A stretch of DNA of 64,000 nucleotides from Pseudomonas sp. BSw22131 (GTDB lineage Bacteria > Pseudomonadota > Gammaproteobacteria > Pseudomonadales > Pseudomonadaceae), in contig NZ_CP113949.1 of assembly GCF_026810445.1 (NCBI RefSeq), positions 3,720,001-3,784,000 on the forward strand, written 5' to 3'. Under the pieces are notes generated by a model that made no database searches, was not told the DNA's origin, and worked only from the letters and a program-made list of their open reading frames with translations. Each line of letters starts with the position of its first letter. The stretch's first letter is position 1. Shown one piece after another: positions 27,158 to 35,792 of the stretch. Both the position numbers and the translations under genes were made by a program.

Positions 27158-28389
27158 AGGTAAGCACCCAACTGCGCTGCATCGGCTTTCAAAACAGGGT
27201 TGAGCATCGGGTGCGCCAGCGCTACCGCCGAGCGTTCAACGAAAGCTTGCAGTTGGCTGTGAGCAACACTCGCTTCATCGCGGGCCCTGATAAATGCCGG
27301 ATGATGCTCGAAGGCCGCCGGTTTGATGGCCCGCTCAAAATAGGCTTCCACGAAATACGGGATGCACAGCAGCTTGCTCAGGACCTCATCGGGGATACGC
27401 AACCGCTGCGCTGCCGGCAGGACCGGCGTACCGTTGGCCTGACGACGCAGCAGAAACTCGATCACTTCGGGCGTCAGGGTGTAAAGCGTTGCGTCGGCCC
27501 CGGTGCGTTCGAGGTGCCAGGAATGTTCATAACCGACCTCGTCAATGTCCACGCGCACACTGCAAAGCAGCAGTTGTACCTGCGTATACCGGCATTGCAA
27601 CGAGGCCTGAAGCGCCTGATAAATAGCGACTTCAGCCCAGCGCTTGTCAGACGCTGTGAGGGTAATGCCACGCTGCCTGGCCTGAAGGTCGAACTCAGGC
27701 TCGTCACCAAATCTGCCGATCATGAAAGTGATGACGTATTGCGCATTGCTCAAATCGACGTGTTTGCGCCGCGCCAGCAAACGACCGCTCTGGATTGCAG
27801 CAATTGCGGCATTGAACTGCGATACGGTGAAGCACAGCGTGTTGTTGATCGAACACCCGTTGGCGACGAGCCGCTCGATGGCCCGATAGCCGTTCTGACT
27901 TCCAGGCACCTTGACCATGACATTGGGCGATAGGCGCGCCAGTTCCAGACCTCGGGCAACGACAGTGTCGACACTGTGCAGATGAGTTGTTTCGACTTGC
28001 GCAGAAAGCCAGCCGTACTTGTGTCGGGACAATGTCCATAAAGGGTGAAAGTGGCGTGCGCTTTCAGCAATTACTTGATCGTAAACAGCCCGGGACTTTT
28101 CATTCGTGAACAGATGCGGCTCAAGGGCGGACACCTGCTCGTGCCAATGACTGGGGCATTCCAGCACTGCTCGCGCCACCAGCCTCGGGTTGGTCGTGCC
28201 CCCGCTAATACCTGTTTGACTATCGAAAAAAGATTCCGGCAACAAACGGTATATATAACCGGAAAGTTGCGGATAACGGTTCAGCATTAACGTTCTGAAT
28301 TCCGAATATCTCACAGGGCAGTCGTCGAACCACACTTGCGAATCGGGGTTTTGGTGTTTTAAAACGCGCACGAAATCCTGATTTTCCAT
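27154..28389 (-). CDS. Transaldolase-family protein
   Basis: A 411-residue protein with transaldolase features: FDSQTGISGGTTNPRLVARAV matches the strand-loop before the barrel, SPNVMVKVPGSQNGYRAIERLVANG carries the Schiff-base Lys region, and NNTLCFTVSQFNAAI matches the next strand. It is longer than housekeeping transaldolases (about 310-380) and has extra N- and C-terminal parts (residues 1-50 and after 340). Transaldolase homologues occur in secondary metabolism (for example LmbR in lincomycin sugar assembly), where they build unusual sugars. ATG at 28389 is preferred over TTG 28395 because of spacing to AAAGGGA. First gene of the operon. Confidence 0.75.
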   Translation of the reverse strand: MENQDFVRVLKHQNPDSQVWFDDCPVRYSEFRTLMLNRYPQLSGYIYRLLPESFFDSQTGISGGTTNPRLVARAVLECPSHWHEQVSALEPHLFTNEKSRAVYDQVIAESARHFHPLWTLSRHKYGWLSAQVETTHLHSVDTVVARGLELARLSPNVMVKVPGSQNGYRAIERLVANGCSINNTLCFTVSQFNAAIAAIQSGRLLARRKHVDLSNAQYVITFMIGRFGDEPEFDLQARQRGITLTASDKRWAEVAIYQALQASLQCRYTQVQLLLCSVRVDIDEVGYEHSWHLERTGADATLYTLTPEVIEFLLRRQANGTPVLPAAQRLRIPDEVLSKLLCIPYFVEAYFERAIKPAAFEHHPAFIRARDEASVAHSQLQAFVERSAVALAHPMLNPVLKADAAQLGAYL

Positions 28390-28845
28390 ATTCAATGGTC
28401 CCTTTGAGAAAACTTCCTATTGAACTGCATGTAGGTACAAAAATTGGAAACAGGCACTTGATGGCTCTATGCCATTCATCGGAAAGATGAATCGCAGACG
28501 ACAAGATGGATCTAACAGCAATACCTGTCAAATGCACTTTAACGGTTTATTTATCACGAATTGTTATTAATATAATATTTTTAATATCTGTTTAAAAATC
28601 GTGCTGACTGAATCGATTTTTTCCTCCAGTTGAATGAGTTCAAAAGCATATAAATTAACTAACCCACAGACTTTCAAGCTTTGTTGGCGGTCGAGCCTGC
28701 TGGTTTCATACCGCTGTTTCAATCAGCAGGCAGCGTGCTGCGGGCCTCGGCTAGCGAGATGATCAGAGGATTTCTTCATTCAGAGGCAGCAGACGACTGG
28801 GTTAACCTTGCCAACAGCCTGACATCTACTAAAAAAAGTGAGGAC
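28390..28845. promoter_or_regulatory. AT-rich divergent promoter region
   Basis: About 455 bases between the six-gene operon (minus) and cytochrome b561 (plus). The core at 28545-28630 is markedly AT-rich compared with everything around it, with several TATAAT-like words (AATATAATATTTTT). An open frame at 28681-28845 merges into the b561 gene but has no coding character. No named operator is recognised. Confidence 0.5.
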
Positions 28846-29394
28846 ATGAACGTGACAACACCTTCCACCGCACAACGCTACAGCTCAAAAGCCCGATGGT
28901 TACACTGGGTGATGGCTGGCCTGATCGTGCTGGCTTACATCCTGATCCTGAGCAGGAGCCAGTTCGCCCGTGGCTCCGATCTGCGAATGCTGGTGGTTCA
29001 GAGCCACTTCTGGGTGGGCATCGTGATCCTGATCATGGCGTTTTTCAGAATTGCCGAACGCCATCGCCACACCCCGCCCGGCATCACGCCACCGCTCGAA
29101 GGTGTACTGCGCCTGACAGCGACGGTTTCGCACTACGCGCTCTACGCATTCCTGTTCGCACAGCCATTAATGGGGCTGTTTACGGTATTGCTGGAAAAAG
29201 GCGCAGTGCCGATCCCGCTGACGCAATTGTCGATACCGTCGCCTTTTGGTTTGTCCAAAGACACTGCGGAAATCCTTGAGCACTACCATGTGCTGCTGGG
29301 CACGATCTTTTATTACGTGATTGGGCTCCACGTGATAGCGGCGGTCTGGCATCACTTCGTGCGCAAGGACAACACCCTCAAGCGGATGGTGTAA
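28846..29394 (+). CDS. Cytochrome b561
   Basis: A 182-residue four-helix membrane cytochrome of the bacterial b561 (YodB/CybB) family. Helices lie at about residues 18-35, 50-68, 85-110 and 148-168. Heme-ligand His candidates are in ARWLHWVMAGLI, VVQSHFWVGIVIL, VSHYALYAFLF and IGLHVIAAVWHH. It moves electrons from quinol in the inner membrane, often to scavenge superoxide. I chose ATG at 28846 (GTGAGG upstream) because residues before it look non-coding. It stands alone; the TonB receptor downstream is on the other strand. Confidence 0.9.
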   Translation: MNVTTPSTAQRYSSKARWLHWVMAGLIVLAYILILSRSQFARGSDLRMLVVQSHFWVGIVILIMAFFRIAERHRHTPPGITPPLEGVLRLTATVSHYALYAFLFAQPLMGLFTVLLEKGAVPIPLTQLSIPSPFGLSKDTAEILEHYHVLLGTIFYYVIGLHVIAAVWHHFVRKDNTLKRMV

Positions 29395-29544
29395 CGGCGG
29401 GGGATTACGGTGATCACATACCGGGAACACCGTAAAACCCTGTAGCAGCGCGAGGCAGCGATGGGGCACGCAGCGGCCCCATAACCAGACACAGGGTCAT
29501 CCCTGCCAAGCCCTGTGCGCAGGTTTCTGCGTTTCACGGGGAGG

Positions 29545-31728
29545 TCAAAAATCAAGCCTGGCCCGCGCCACCAACTGCCGGGGTTCGCCGATGACAATGG
29601 CGGGCGAGCCGAGGCCGCTGGCGGAGGTGTAGTAGCGCTCGTCGAACATGTTTTTGAGATTGAGCTGCAACGTCAGGTCCCGTTCTTCGAACTTCATTTT
29701 GTAAGCCACAAACGCGTCGGCGACTTTCGAGGACGGCAAGTAATACTCGACGCCCGTACCGTCGTTCACCCCCCAGCGGCTCGCATAGCGTGCGCCTGCA
29801 CCTGCGCGCAGGTTGCCAATGCCGACGTGCCCGAAGTCACGCGTCAGATACAGCGCCGCCGTGTGTTTGGACACGCCGTCCAGCGGCTGGCCCTTGAGAA
29901 TCGGATCCTCGAGCACCTCGGTATCGGTGTAGGCGTAGCTGCCGGTCAGGCTCCAGTTCTCGTTGATCTGCCCGGTGATGTCCGCCTCCAGTCCACGTGA
30001 CTGCACTTCTCCCGAGACGCGTGTGCACGTCTCGGTGCCGCACTGCTCGCTGGTCTGCACGTTCTTCTTATTGATGTTGAACAGCGCCACCGTCGCGGTC
30101 AGGTAGTTATTCTGAAACTTGGTGCCGATCTCATACGCCTTGCCCTCTTCCGGCGGCAAATCGCCGATCGGTGCGGCAATCGAGGTATTGGGGCGGAATG
30201 ACTCGGTGTAGCTGCCGTACACCGACCAGTCCGGCTGGATCATGTAGACCAGGCCCAGACGTGGCACCACTTTGCTGTCCTTGACGTCGGCACCGACCAC
30301 GAACGGTCGTCCCTTGCCGGTGATCTCGTCGAACGCGTCGTAACGCAGGCCTGCCTGGAAGATCCAGTGTTCACCCAGGTGCATGGAATCCTGAATGAAG
30401 AAGGCGTGGGTGCGCAGATGATCGCTCTGATCACTGTTGGCGGCACTGACCGTGCTCGGTTGCTGCGTAACCCCATACACCGGTCGGTTGTAGTTGAAAT
30501 CAGCCTTGTTGGTGCTGCGGTACAGATCGCCCAGGTCGCGTTCGTTTTGCATCGTGTCGGCACCGATCAACAACTCGTGCCTGACGCCGCCCCAGTAAAG
30601 GTCGCCCAGCGCATTGACAGTGGCGGTGTGCGCGACCTGCACGGCGTCGCGGGTGGCATCGCCCCGGCGGGTGACCGCACCCGTGTTGTAGTTGGCCGAG
30701 ATGTAACGCGACTGGTAGTCGTTGTAATAGTTGCGGCTGTAGCCGTAGCCGGTGCGCAAGGTCCAGATGTCGTTGAGGCGATGCTCGACGCGCAGGTCCA
30801 GCGCGTCAGAGCGGCCGGTGGTGACGTTGAACGGCTCGTCCAGACGCCGGTTGCGCGGGATGTCGAGGACTTTGCCAGTCTTGGGATTGATCTGCGTGCC
30901 GCGGTCGAAGGGCACCGAGTATTCCATGTGTTCGTAGGCGACCGAGACCGTGGTGTCGTCGCCATACCAGGCCAGCGATGGCGCGATCACCGACTGATCG
31001 ATGCTGCCAAAATTACGCCAGTAATCGTAATTCTGCTTGTCGGCGATGAAGCGATAAGCAAGGCCGCTGCTGCCCAGCGGGCCGGTCAAATCGATTTGCT
31101 CGCCACCGCCGCCGAAGCTGCTGCCGAACGCAGAAACGGAATGCGCGGCCATCAGTTGAGGCTTTTTGGTCACTACGTTAATCACGCCACCCGGATCCTG
31201 CACGCCGTACAGCATGGATGCGGGGCCTTTGAGGACCTCGATGCGCTCGGTCGTCGGCGTGAAGTTACGCGCCTGCACCGACTGCATGCCGTCACGCATG
31301 ACCGAGTTATCTCGGTTGGTGCCAAAGCCGCGCTTCTGAATGGCGTCCTGAGTGCCGCCCAGCGTATTACCCGCCTTGACGCCACTGACCGCATTGATCG
31401 CCTCGTCGAGGCTGTTGGGCGAACGGTCCTCGATTACCCGATTGGTCACCACGTTCACCGTGGCTGGGGTTTCAACCAGCGGCGTATTGGTGCGTGTGGC
31501 GACCGAAGCGCGGCGTGCCTGATAGCTGGTTTTGCTCTGCTCGACGTCGCTAGGCTCCGGTGGTTGCGAGGCAGCGTCGATGTTGACCGCATCCAGCTGC
31601 AGCTCTTGGGCATAAGCGCCTGATGCCAGCCCTAGCGAACACAGCAGCGCAGTGGCCGAGCACACACCGAGAAATGAAACAGGACAAGCGTGAAGAATAG
31701 GCCTGCGAACACCGGATTGAGCTGTCAT
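29545..31728 (-). CDS. TonB-dependent siderophore receptor
   Basis: A 727-residue outer-membrane receptor. A signal peptide ends near AYAQ (about residue 40). The plug domain is seen in VETPATVNVVTNRVIEDR, RGFGTNRDNSVMRDGMQ and IEVLKGPASMLYGVQDPGG; the barrel ends in RLDF with the terminal Phe needed for BamA. There is no N-terminal STN signalling domain, so it does not signal to an ECF sigma factor. It resembles FhuA/FoxA-type hydroxamate receptors, but the ligand is not decided. A weak Fur-like site lies upstream, and the efe iron system is divergent from it. Confidence 0.92.
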   Translation of the reverse strand: MTAQSGVRRPILHACPVSFLGVCSATALLCSLGLASGAYAQELQLDAVNIDAASQPPEPSDVEQSKTSYQARRASVATRTNTPLVETPATVNVVTNRVIEDRSPNSLDEAINAVSGVKAGNTLGGTQDAIQKRGFGTNRDNSVMRDGMQSVQARNFTPTTERIEVLKGPASMLYGVQDPGGVINVVTKKPQLMAAHSVSAFGSSFGGGGEQIDLTGPLGSSGLAYRFIADKQNYDYWRNFGSIDQSVIAPSLAWYGDDTTVSVAYEHMEYSVPFDRGTQINPKTGKVLDIPRNRRLDEPFNVTTGRSDALDLRVEHRLNDIWTLRTGYGYSRNYYNDYQSRYISANYNTGAVTRRGDATRDAVQVAHTATVNALGDLYWGGVRHELLIGADTMQNERDLGDLYRSTNKADFNYNRPVYGVTQQPSTVSAANSDQSDHLRTHAFFIQDSMHLGEHWIFQAGLRYDAFDEITGKGRPFVVGADVKDSKVVPRLGLVYMIQPDWSVYGSYTESFRPNTSIAAPIGDLPPEEGKAYEIGTKFQNNYLTATVALFNINKKNVQTSEQCGTETCTRVSGEVQSRGLEADITGQINENWSLTGSYAYTDTEVLEDPILKGQPLDGVSKHTAALYLTRDFGHVGIGNLRAGAGARYASRWGVNDGTGVEYYLPSSKVADAFVAYKMKFEERDLTLQLNLKNMFDERYYTSASGLGSPAIVIGEPRQLVARARLDF

Positions 31729-31776
31729 GACAAGGTAAACCTGGGCTGTCTATAAGGAGAAACGGTCGTTAGGAAA

Positions 31777-31794
31777 CGAATCTGATTCTCACTA
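31777..31794 (-). promoter_or_regulatory. Possible Fur site upstream of the TonB receptor
   Basis: TGAGAATCAGATTCG on the minus strand, about 50 bases before the receptor start, resembles half to two thirds of a Fur box (GATAATGATAATCATTATC). It is weaker than the box upstream of efeU. Confidence 0.4.
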
Positions 31795-31844
31795 CACGTA
31801 AGCCGAGGCCTTTTACCTCACACGAATGTTGAAAATAATTGCGC

Positions 31845-32102
31845 AGCGGGCGTGAATTCATCTGCATGGCGGCGGAATGGGTTCGATCCATCACGCCGCT
31901 TCGCCAACAAGTTGGCTCCTACTGAACCGCATCCGTCTGTAGGAGCGAATTCATTCGCGAGGCGCCGGGACAGGATTGACCCATCAAGCCGCTTCGCCAA
32001 CAAACTGGCCCACACAGAACCGCATCTGTAGGAGCGAATTCATTCGCGAGGCGCCGGAGCGGTTCACACCGCCAGAGCCTCGCCAAAAAGCCAGCTGCTA
32101 CA
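31845..32102. repeat. Array of short palindromic repeats of two types
   Basis: About 260 bases between the receptor and the efe operon made of alternating units: type A TGTAGGAGCGAATTCATTCG (31937 and 32026) and type B CGCTTCGCCAACAAGTTGGC (31898, degenerate near 31990 and 32078). Each unit folds on a short palindrome (GCGAATTCATTCGC or GCCAACAAGTTGGC). Spacing between A units is close to 89 bases. Confidence 0.85.
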
Positions 32103-32197
32103 GCGCGGGGAGCTGAACGAAAACTAGATGTGGCTGAACGCCACCTGAACACCTGCACAAATCCCGGGTTTTGCAAAAAAACCAGTATGCGCATTCA

Positions 32198-32214
32198 ATA
32201 ATGAGTATCATTAT
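32198..32214 (+). promoter_or_regulatory. Fur box of the efe operon
   Basis: ATAATGAGTATCATTAT is a near-perfect match to the Fur consensus, about 77 bases upstream of the efeU start. It predicts iron repression of the whole efe operon. Confidence 0.85.
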
Positions 32215-32290
32215 GTTACAAATTGCTTGAATGCGAATGACTCCATGACGCATTCAGGCGAACACCTTATCAGTCTTTATTCGGTGATCC

Positions 32291-33160
32291 ATGCTCGTTC
32301 CTTTTTTGATCATGCTGCGCGAAGGGATTGAAGCCGCGCTTATCGTTGGCATTATCGCCAGCTACCTGAGACAGACCGGCCGTGGCGAATGGATGCCAGC
32401 CGTCTGGATCGGCGTGTTCCTCGCCTGCGCACTGGCCCTGCTGGTCGGTGGCGGTCTGGAAATGGTCAGCGCTGAATTCCCGCAGAAGCAACAGGAACTG
32501 TTCGAAGGCCTGGTCGGACTGCTCGCGGTGATCATCCTCAGCTCGATGGTGTTCTGGATGCGCAAAGTCGCCCGCTCCATCAAGCATGAACTGCATGCCT
32601 CCCTCGATGCCGCCCTGGCCGGATCGAAAAACCAGACGTACGCGCTGATCGCCATGGTGTTTTTCGCCGTGGCCCGCGAAGGGCTGGAAACCGTGTTCTT
32701 TCTGTTGGCGATCTTCCAGCAAAGCGAAGGTACAGACGCGCCAATCGGTGCCTTGCTCGGCCTGCTGATCGCAGTGGGTATAGGCTTTGCCATCTACAGC
32801 GGCAGCATGCGTCTGAACCTGGCCCGTTTCTTCCGCTGGACCGGCCTGTTCATCCTCGTGGTGGCGGCGGGCATTATGGCCAACTCCGTGCAGGCGTTGC
32901 ACGAGGCTGGCGTGTGGAATCACTTCCAGACCGTGGTCTTCGATATCAGCTCGACCTTGCCAATGGACGGCCCCGCCGGTTCGGTGCTGGCAGGCATGTT
33001 CGGCTACCAGGATGCGCCGACCGTCAGCGTGCTGTCCGTGTATCTGGCGTACCTGATCTTCGCGCTGGTGCTGTTCTTCATGCCGGCGCCGCGGGTGGTG
33101 AGCTTGCCCACCCGACCGGCACACGAACACGGTCACTCTTCTTCAGTTACGCATAAATAA
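32291..33160 (+). CDS. efeU: FTR1-family iron permease
   Basis: A 289-residue membrane protein with about seven helices. Both REGxE iron motifs are present: MLREGIEAALIVGI at residues 9-22 and AREGLETVFFLLA near residue 127. FTR1/EfeU permeases carry iron across the inner membrane after oxidation in the periplasm. The C-terminal His-rich tail (HEHGHSSSVTHK) may bind metal. It is the first gene of efeU-efeO-efeB-efeM behind a Fur box and is eight bases from efeO. Residue motifs are intact, so it should work; this contrasts with the frameshifted K-12 efeU. Confidence 0.94.
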   Translation: MLVPFLIMLREGIEAALIVGIIASYLRQTGRGEWMPAVWIGVFLACALALLVGGGLEMVSAEFPQKQQELFEGLVGLLAVIILSSMVFWMRKVARSIKHELHASLDAALAGSKNQTYALIAMVFFAVAREGLETVFFLLAIFQQSEGTDAPIGALLGLLIAVGIGFAIYSGSMRLNLARFFRWTGLFILVVAAGIMANSVQALHEAGVWNHFQTVVFDISSTLPMDGPAGSVLAGMFGYQDAPTVSVLSVYLAYLIFALVLFFMPAPRVVSLPTRPAHEHGHSSSVTHK

Positions 33161-33168
33161 GGGCTCCC

Positions 33169-34380
33169 ATGACCATCAGTCCCAAAGGGCTTCCTCCCAA
33201 GAAAGCCAAGCCTCCTCGCGCCTTGCGGTTGGCCGTTGCCGGTTCAGTGATCCTGATGGTCGCCGCTGGCGGGCTGTTTTATTACGCCTCGCAAAGCGCG
33301 CAGAAAAAACGCCAGGCCAATAACAGCAGCGAAACCGTGGTGACCATTCACGCCAAAAATTGCGAACCGAATGCAATCACTGTGGCCGCCGGCAAGAATG
33401 CGTTTCGCATCGTCAACCGCTCGGAACGCGCGGTGGAATGGGAGATCCTCGACGGCGTGCTGGTGATCGAAGAGCGTGAAAATATCGCGCCCGGCCTGAG
33501 CCAGGTCATCAACGCCAACCTGCAACCGGGCGACTATGTCATCACCTGCGGCCTGTTGAGCAACCCGCGTGGCACGTTGCACGTCACGCCGACCGCGGCG
33601 TCCGATGCCGCTGCCAAGGCCCGCCCGTCAATGGTGGCGTTCATTGGGCCGCTGTCTGAATACCGCGTCTATCTGAGCACGCAAAGCAGCGCTCTGCTGC
33701 GCGCAGTGGGTGACCTGCAACAAGCAATTGCAAGCGGCGATCTCAAGGCCGCACAGGACGCGTATGCGCCGGCACGTGCGGCGTACCAGCGTATCGCCCC
33801 GGCCGCACAGCGCTTGGCCGAACTGGACAATGCCGTCAACGCCCGCGCCGACTATTACGAAAAACGCGAACAGGACCCGGACTTCAGCGGCTTCCACCGC
33901 ATCGAGTTCGGCCTGTTCCAGCAGCATTCGGTCGAAGGCCTGACACCTGTGGTCGAGCGTCTGCAAACCGACATTACCAGCCTCAAGCAAGCCCTGCTGG
34001 CCAACAGCATCGCGCCCGAGCAACTGGCAAGCATGGTGGTGCGCAACATGCGCAACCTGGCTGACGGTCGCAGCAACGGCGAAGAAGAACGCTACAGCCA
34101 TCTGGACGTCAACGGTTTTGCCGCCAACCTGGAAGGTACGCGCAAGGTCATTGATCTAATGCGCCCGCTGCTGGCCAAAACCTCCGCCGATCTGTTGAAG
34201 AAAATTGACGCGGCCAGCACTGCGCTGGACGACCAGTTGCTGTTGCTCAAGACCGATAACGGCTACATGCCGTACGACCAGGTCAGCACCGAACAAAGAA
34301 AGCAGATTGCAGAAAAGGCCAAGGTACTGGCCGACGCACTCGATGGAATCGATCCGGCATTGGGCCTTTCAGGCCTGTAA
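33169..34380 (+). CDS. efeO: Iron uptake protein EfeO (cupredoxin plus M75 domains)
   Basis: A 403-residue periplasmic protein anchored by one helix (about residues 23-40). A cupredoxin domain follows (about 55-145: VVTIHAKNCEPNAITVAAG, ... PGDYVITCGL) and then an imelysin/M75 domain (about 155-400) with the metal motif GFHRIEFGLF (HxxE). EfeO binds ferric/ferrous iron and copper in the periplasm and passes iron to EfeU. A GGGCT ribosome site precedes it, and the gap to efeB is 65 bases. Unusual only in the leading basic Lys/Pro stretch. Confidence 0.93.
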   Translation: MTISPKGLPPKKAKPPRALRLAVAGSVILMVAAGGLFYYASQSAQKKRQANNSSETVVTIHAKNCEPNAITVAAGKNAFRIVNRSERAVEWEILDGVLVIEERENIAPGLSQVINANLQPGDYVITCGLLSNPRGTLHVTPTAASDAAAKARPSMVAFIGPLSEYRVYLSTQSSALLRAVGDLQQAIASGDLKAAQDAYAPARAAYQRIAPAAQRLAELDNAVNARADYYEKREQDPDFSGFHRIEFGLFQQHSVEGLTPVVERLQTDITSLKQALLANSIAPEQLASMVVRNMRNLADGRSNGEEERYSHLDVNGFAANLEGTRKVIDLMRPLLAKTSADLLKKIDAASTALDDQLLLLKTDNGYMPYDQVSTEQRKQIAEKAKVLADALDGIDPALGLSGL

Positions 34381-34445
34381 GCGTGCGCTGGCGGGTGCAG
34401 AACGCGCCCGCCTGGCCCTTGAACCAGAGCGAAGAGCTAACTCAC

Positions 34446-35762
34446 ATGAAAGACTTAGATCCGTCCAACGCCCCGATTTCCGCTCAGCGCCGCCGTGTAC
34501 TCATGGGCATCGGCGCAGCGGGCGCTGCCATCGCTGGCAGCAGCCTGAGCGCCAACGTGCTGGCCGCGCCTTCCCCCGCACAAGTGACTGACGCGCCCAA
34601 AAGCGAAAAAACCCAGGACCGCAACGCGTTCCATGGCGAGCACCAGACGGGCATCGTCAACCCGCGCCCGGCTGCCGGCATGATGGTGTCGTTCGATGTG
34701 CTGGCCCAGGACCGCGAAGACCTGGAGCGGCTTTTCCGAACCCTGAACGAACGCATCAGCTTTTTGATGACAGGTGGCGCCGTGCCGCAAGTCGATCCCA
34801 AGTTGCCGCCACTGGACTCCGGGATTCTCGGGCCGGTTGTGACGCCGGACAACCTGACCATTACGGTGTCGGTCGGCGACTCGCTGTTCGACGAACGCTT
34901 TGGCCTGGAAGCGGTCAAGCCCAAGCGCCTGCAACGCATGGTCGGTTTCCCCAATGACGCGCTGGAAGCTGAATGCTGCCACGGCGATCTGAGCATTCAG
35001 CTCTGCTCGAACGCACCGGACAGCAACATCCACGCCCTGCGCGACATCGTCAAAAACCTCCCGGACCTGTTGCTGGTTCGCTGGAAACAGGAAGGCACCG
35101 TGCCGGCCCAGGCACCTTTGAAACCGGGCCAACCGGCCGAGAGCGCGCGTAACTTCCTGGGCTTTCGTGACGGCTCGGCCAACCCCGACTCCAATAATCA
35201 GAAAGCCATGAACACGCTGGTCTGGGTCCAGCCAGACAGCGATGAGCCGGTCTGGGCCGCCAACGGCAGCTATCAAGCAGTACGGATCATTCGTAATTTC
35301 GTCGAACGCTGGGACCGCACCCCGCTGCAAGAACAGGAGGAGATCATCGGCCGCGTCAAGCCTACCGGCGCACCGATGGACGGCAAAGCCGAGACCGACG
35401 TGCCGGACTTCCACAAAGACCCGGCCGGCAAGATCACTAAACTCGACGCGCACATTCGCCTGGCCAATCCGCGCACCGCCGAAACCCAGCGCAACCTGAT
35501 TCTGCGCCGTCCTTTCAACTACTCGAACGGCGTCAACAAGAACGGCCAGCTGGACATGGGCCTGCTGTTCATCTGCTACCAGTCGGACCTCGAAAAAGGC
35601 TTCATCACCGTACAGACCCGCCTCAACGGCGAGCCGCTGGAGGAGTATCTCAAGCCGGTGGGTGGCGGTTATTTCTTTACCTTGCCAGGGGTAGTTGACG
35701 ACCAGGATTTCATTGGCCGTTCCCTGCTGGCTGCATCAGCTCCCAAAACAATAAATGCCTGA
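34446..35762 (+). CDS. efeB: Deferrochelatase/dye-decolorizing peroxidase EfeB
   Basis: A 438-residue DyP-type heme peroxidase exported folded by the Tat route: QRRRVLMGIGAAGAAIAGS at residues 14-32. The distal Asp motif is FLGFRDGSANPD (GxxDG) and the proximal His lies in LDAHIRLANPRT; RRPFNYSNGV is also conserved. In E. coli EfeB oxidises ferrous iron or releases iron from heme and feeds EfeUO. I start at 34446, the codon that gives the Tat leader; 21 codons before it look non-coding. It sits between the two EfeO-like genes. Confidence 0.94.
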   Translation: MKDLDPSNAPISAQRRRVLMGIGAAGAAIAGSSLSANVLAAPSPAQVTDAPKSEKTQDRNAFHGEHQTGIVNPRPAAGMMVSFDVLAQDREDLERLFRTLNERISFLMTGGAVPQVDPKLPPLDSGILGPVVTPDNLTITVSVGDSLFDERFGLEAVKPKRLQRMVGFPNDALEAECCHGDLSIQLCSNAPDSNIHALRDIVKNLPDLLLVRWKQEGTVPAQAPLKPGQPAESARNFLGFRDGSANPDSNNQKAMNTLVWVQPDSDEPVWAANGSYQAVRIIRNFVERWDRTPLQEQEEIIGRVKPTGAPMDGKAETDVPDFHKDPAGKITKLDAHIRLANPRTAETQRNLILRRPFNYSNGVNKNGQLDMGLLFICYQSDLEKGFITVQTRLNGEPLEEYLKPVGGGYFFTLPGVVDDQDFIGRSLLAASAPKTINA

Positions 35763-35792
35763 CAACTCTCTACTCACAGGAAGCGTTTTTTT

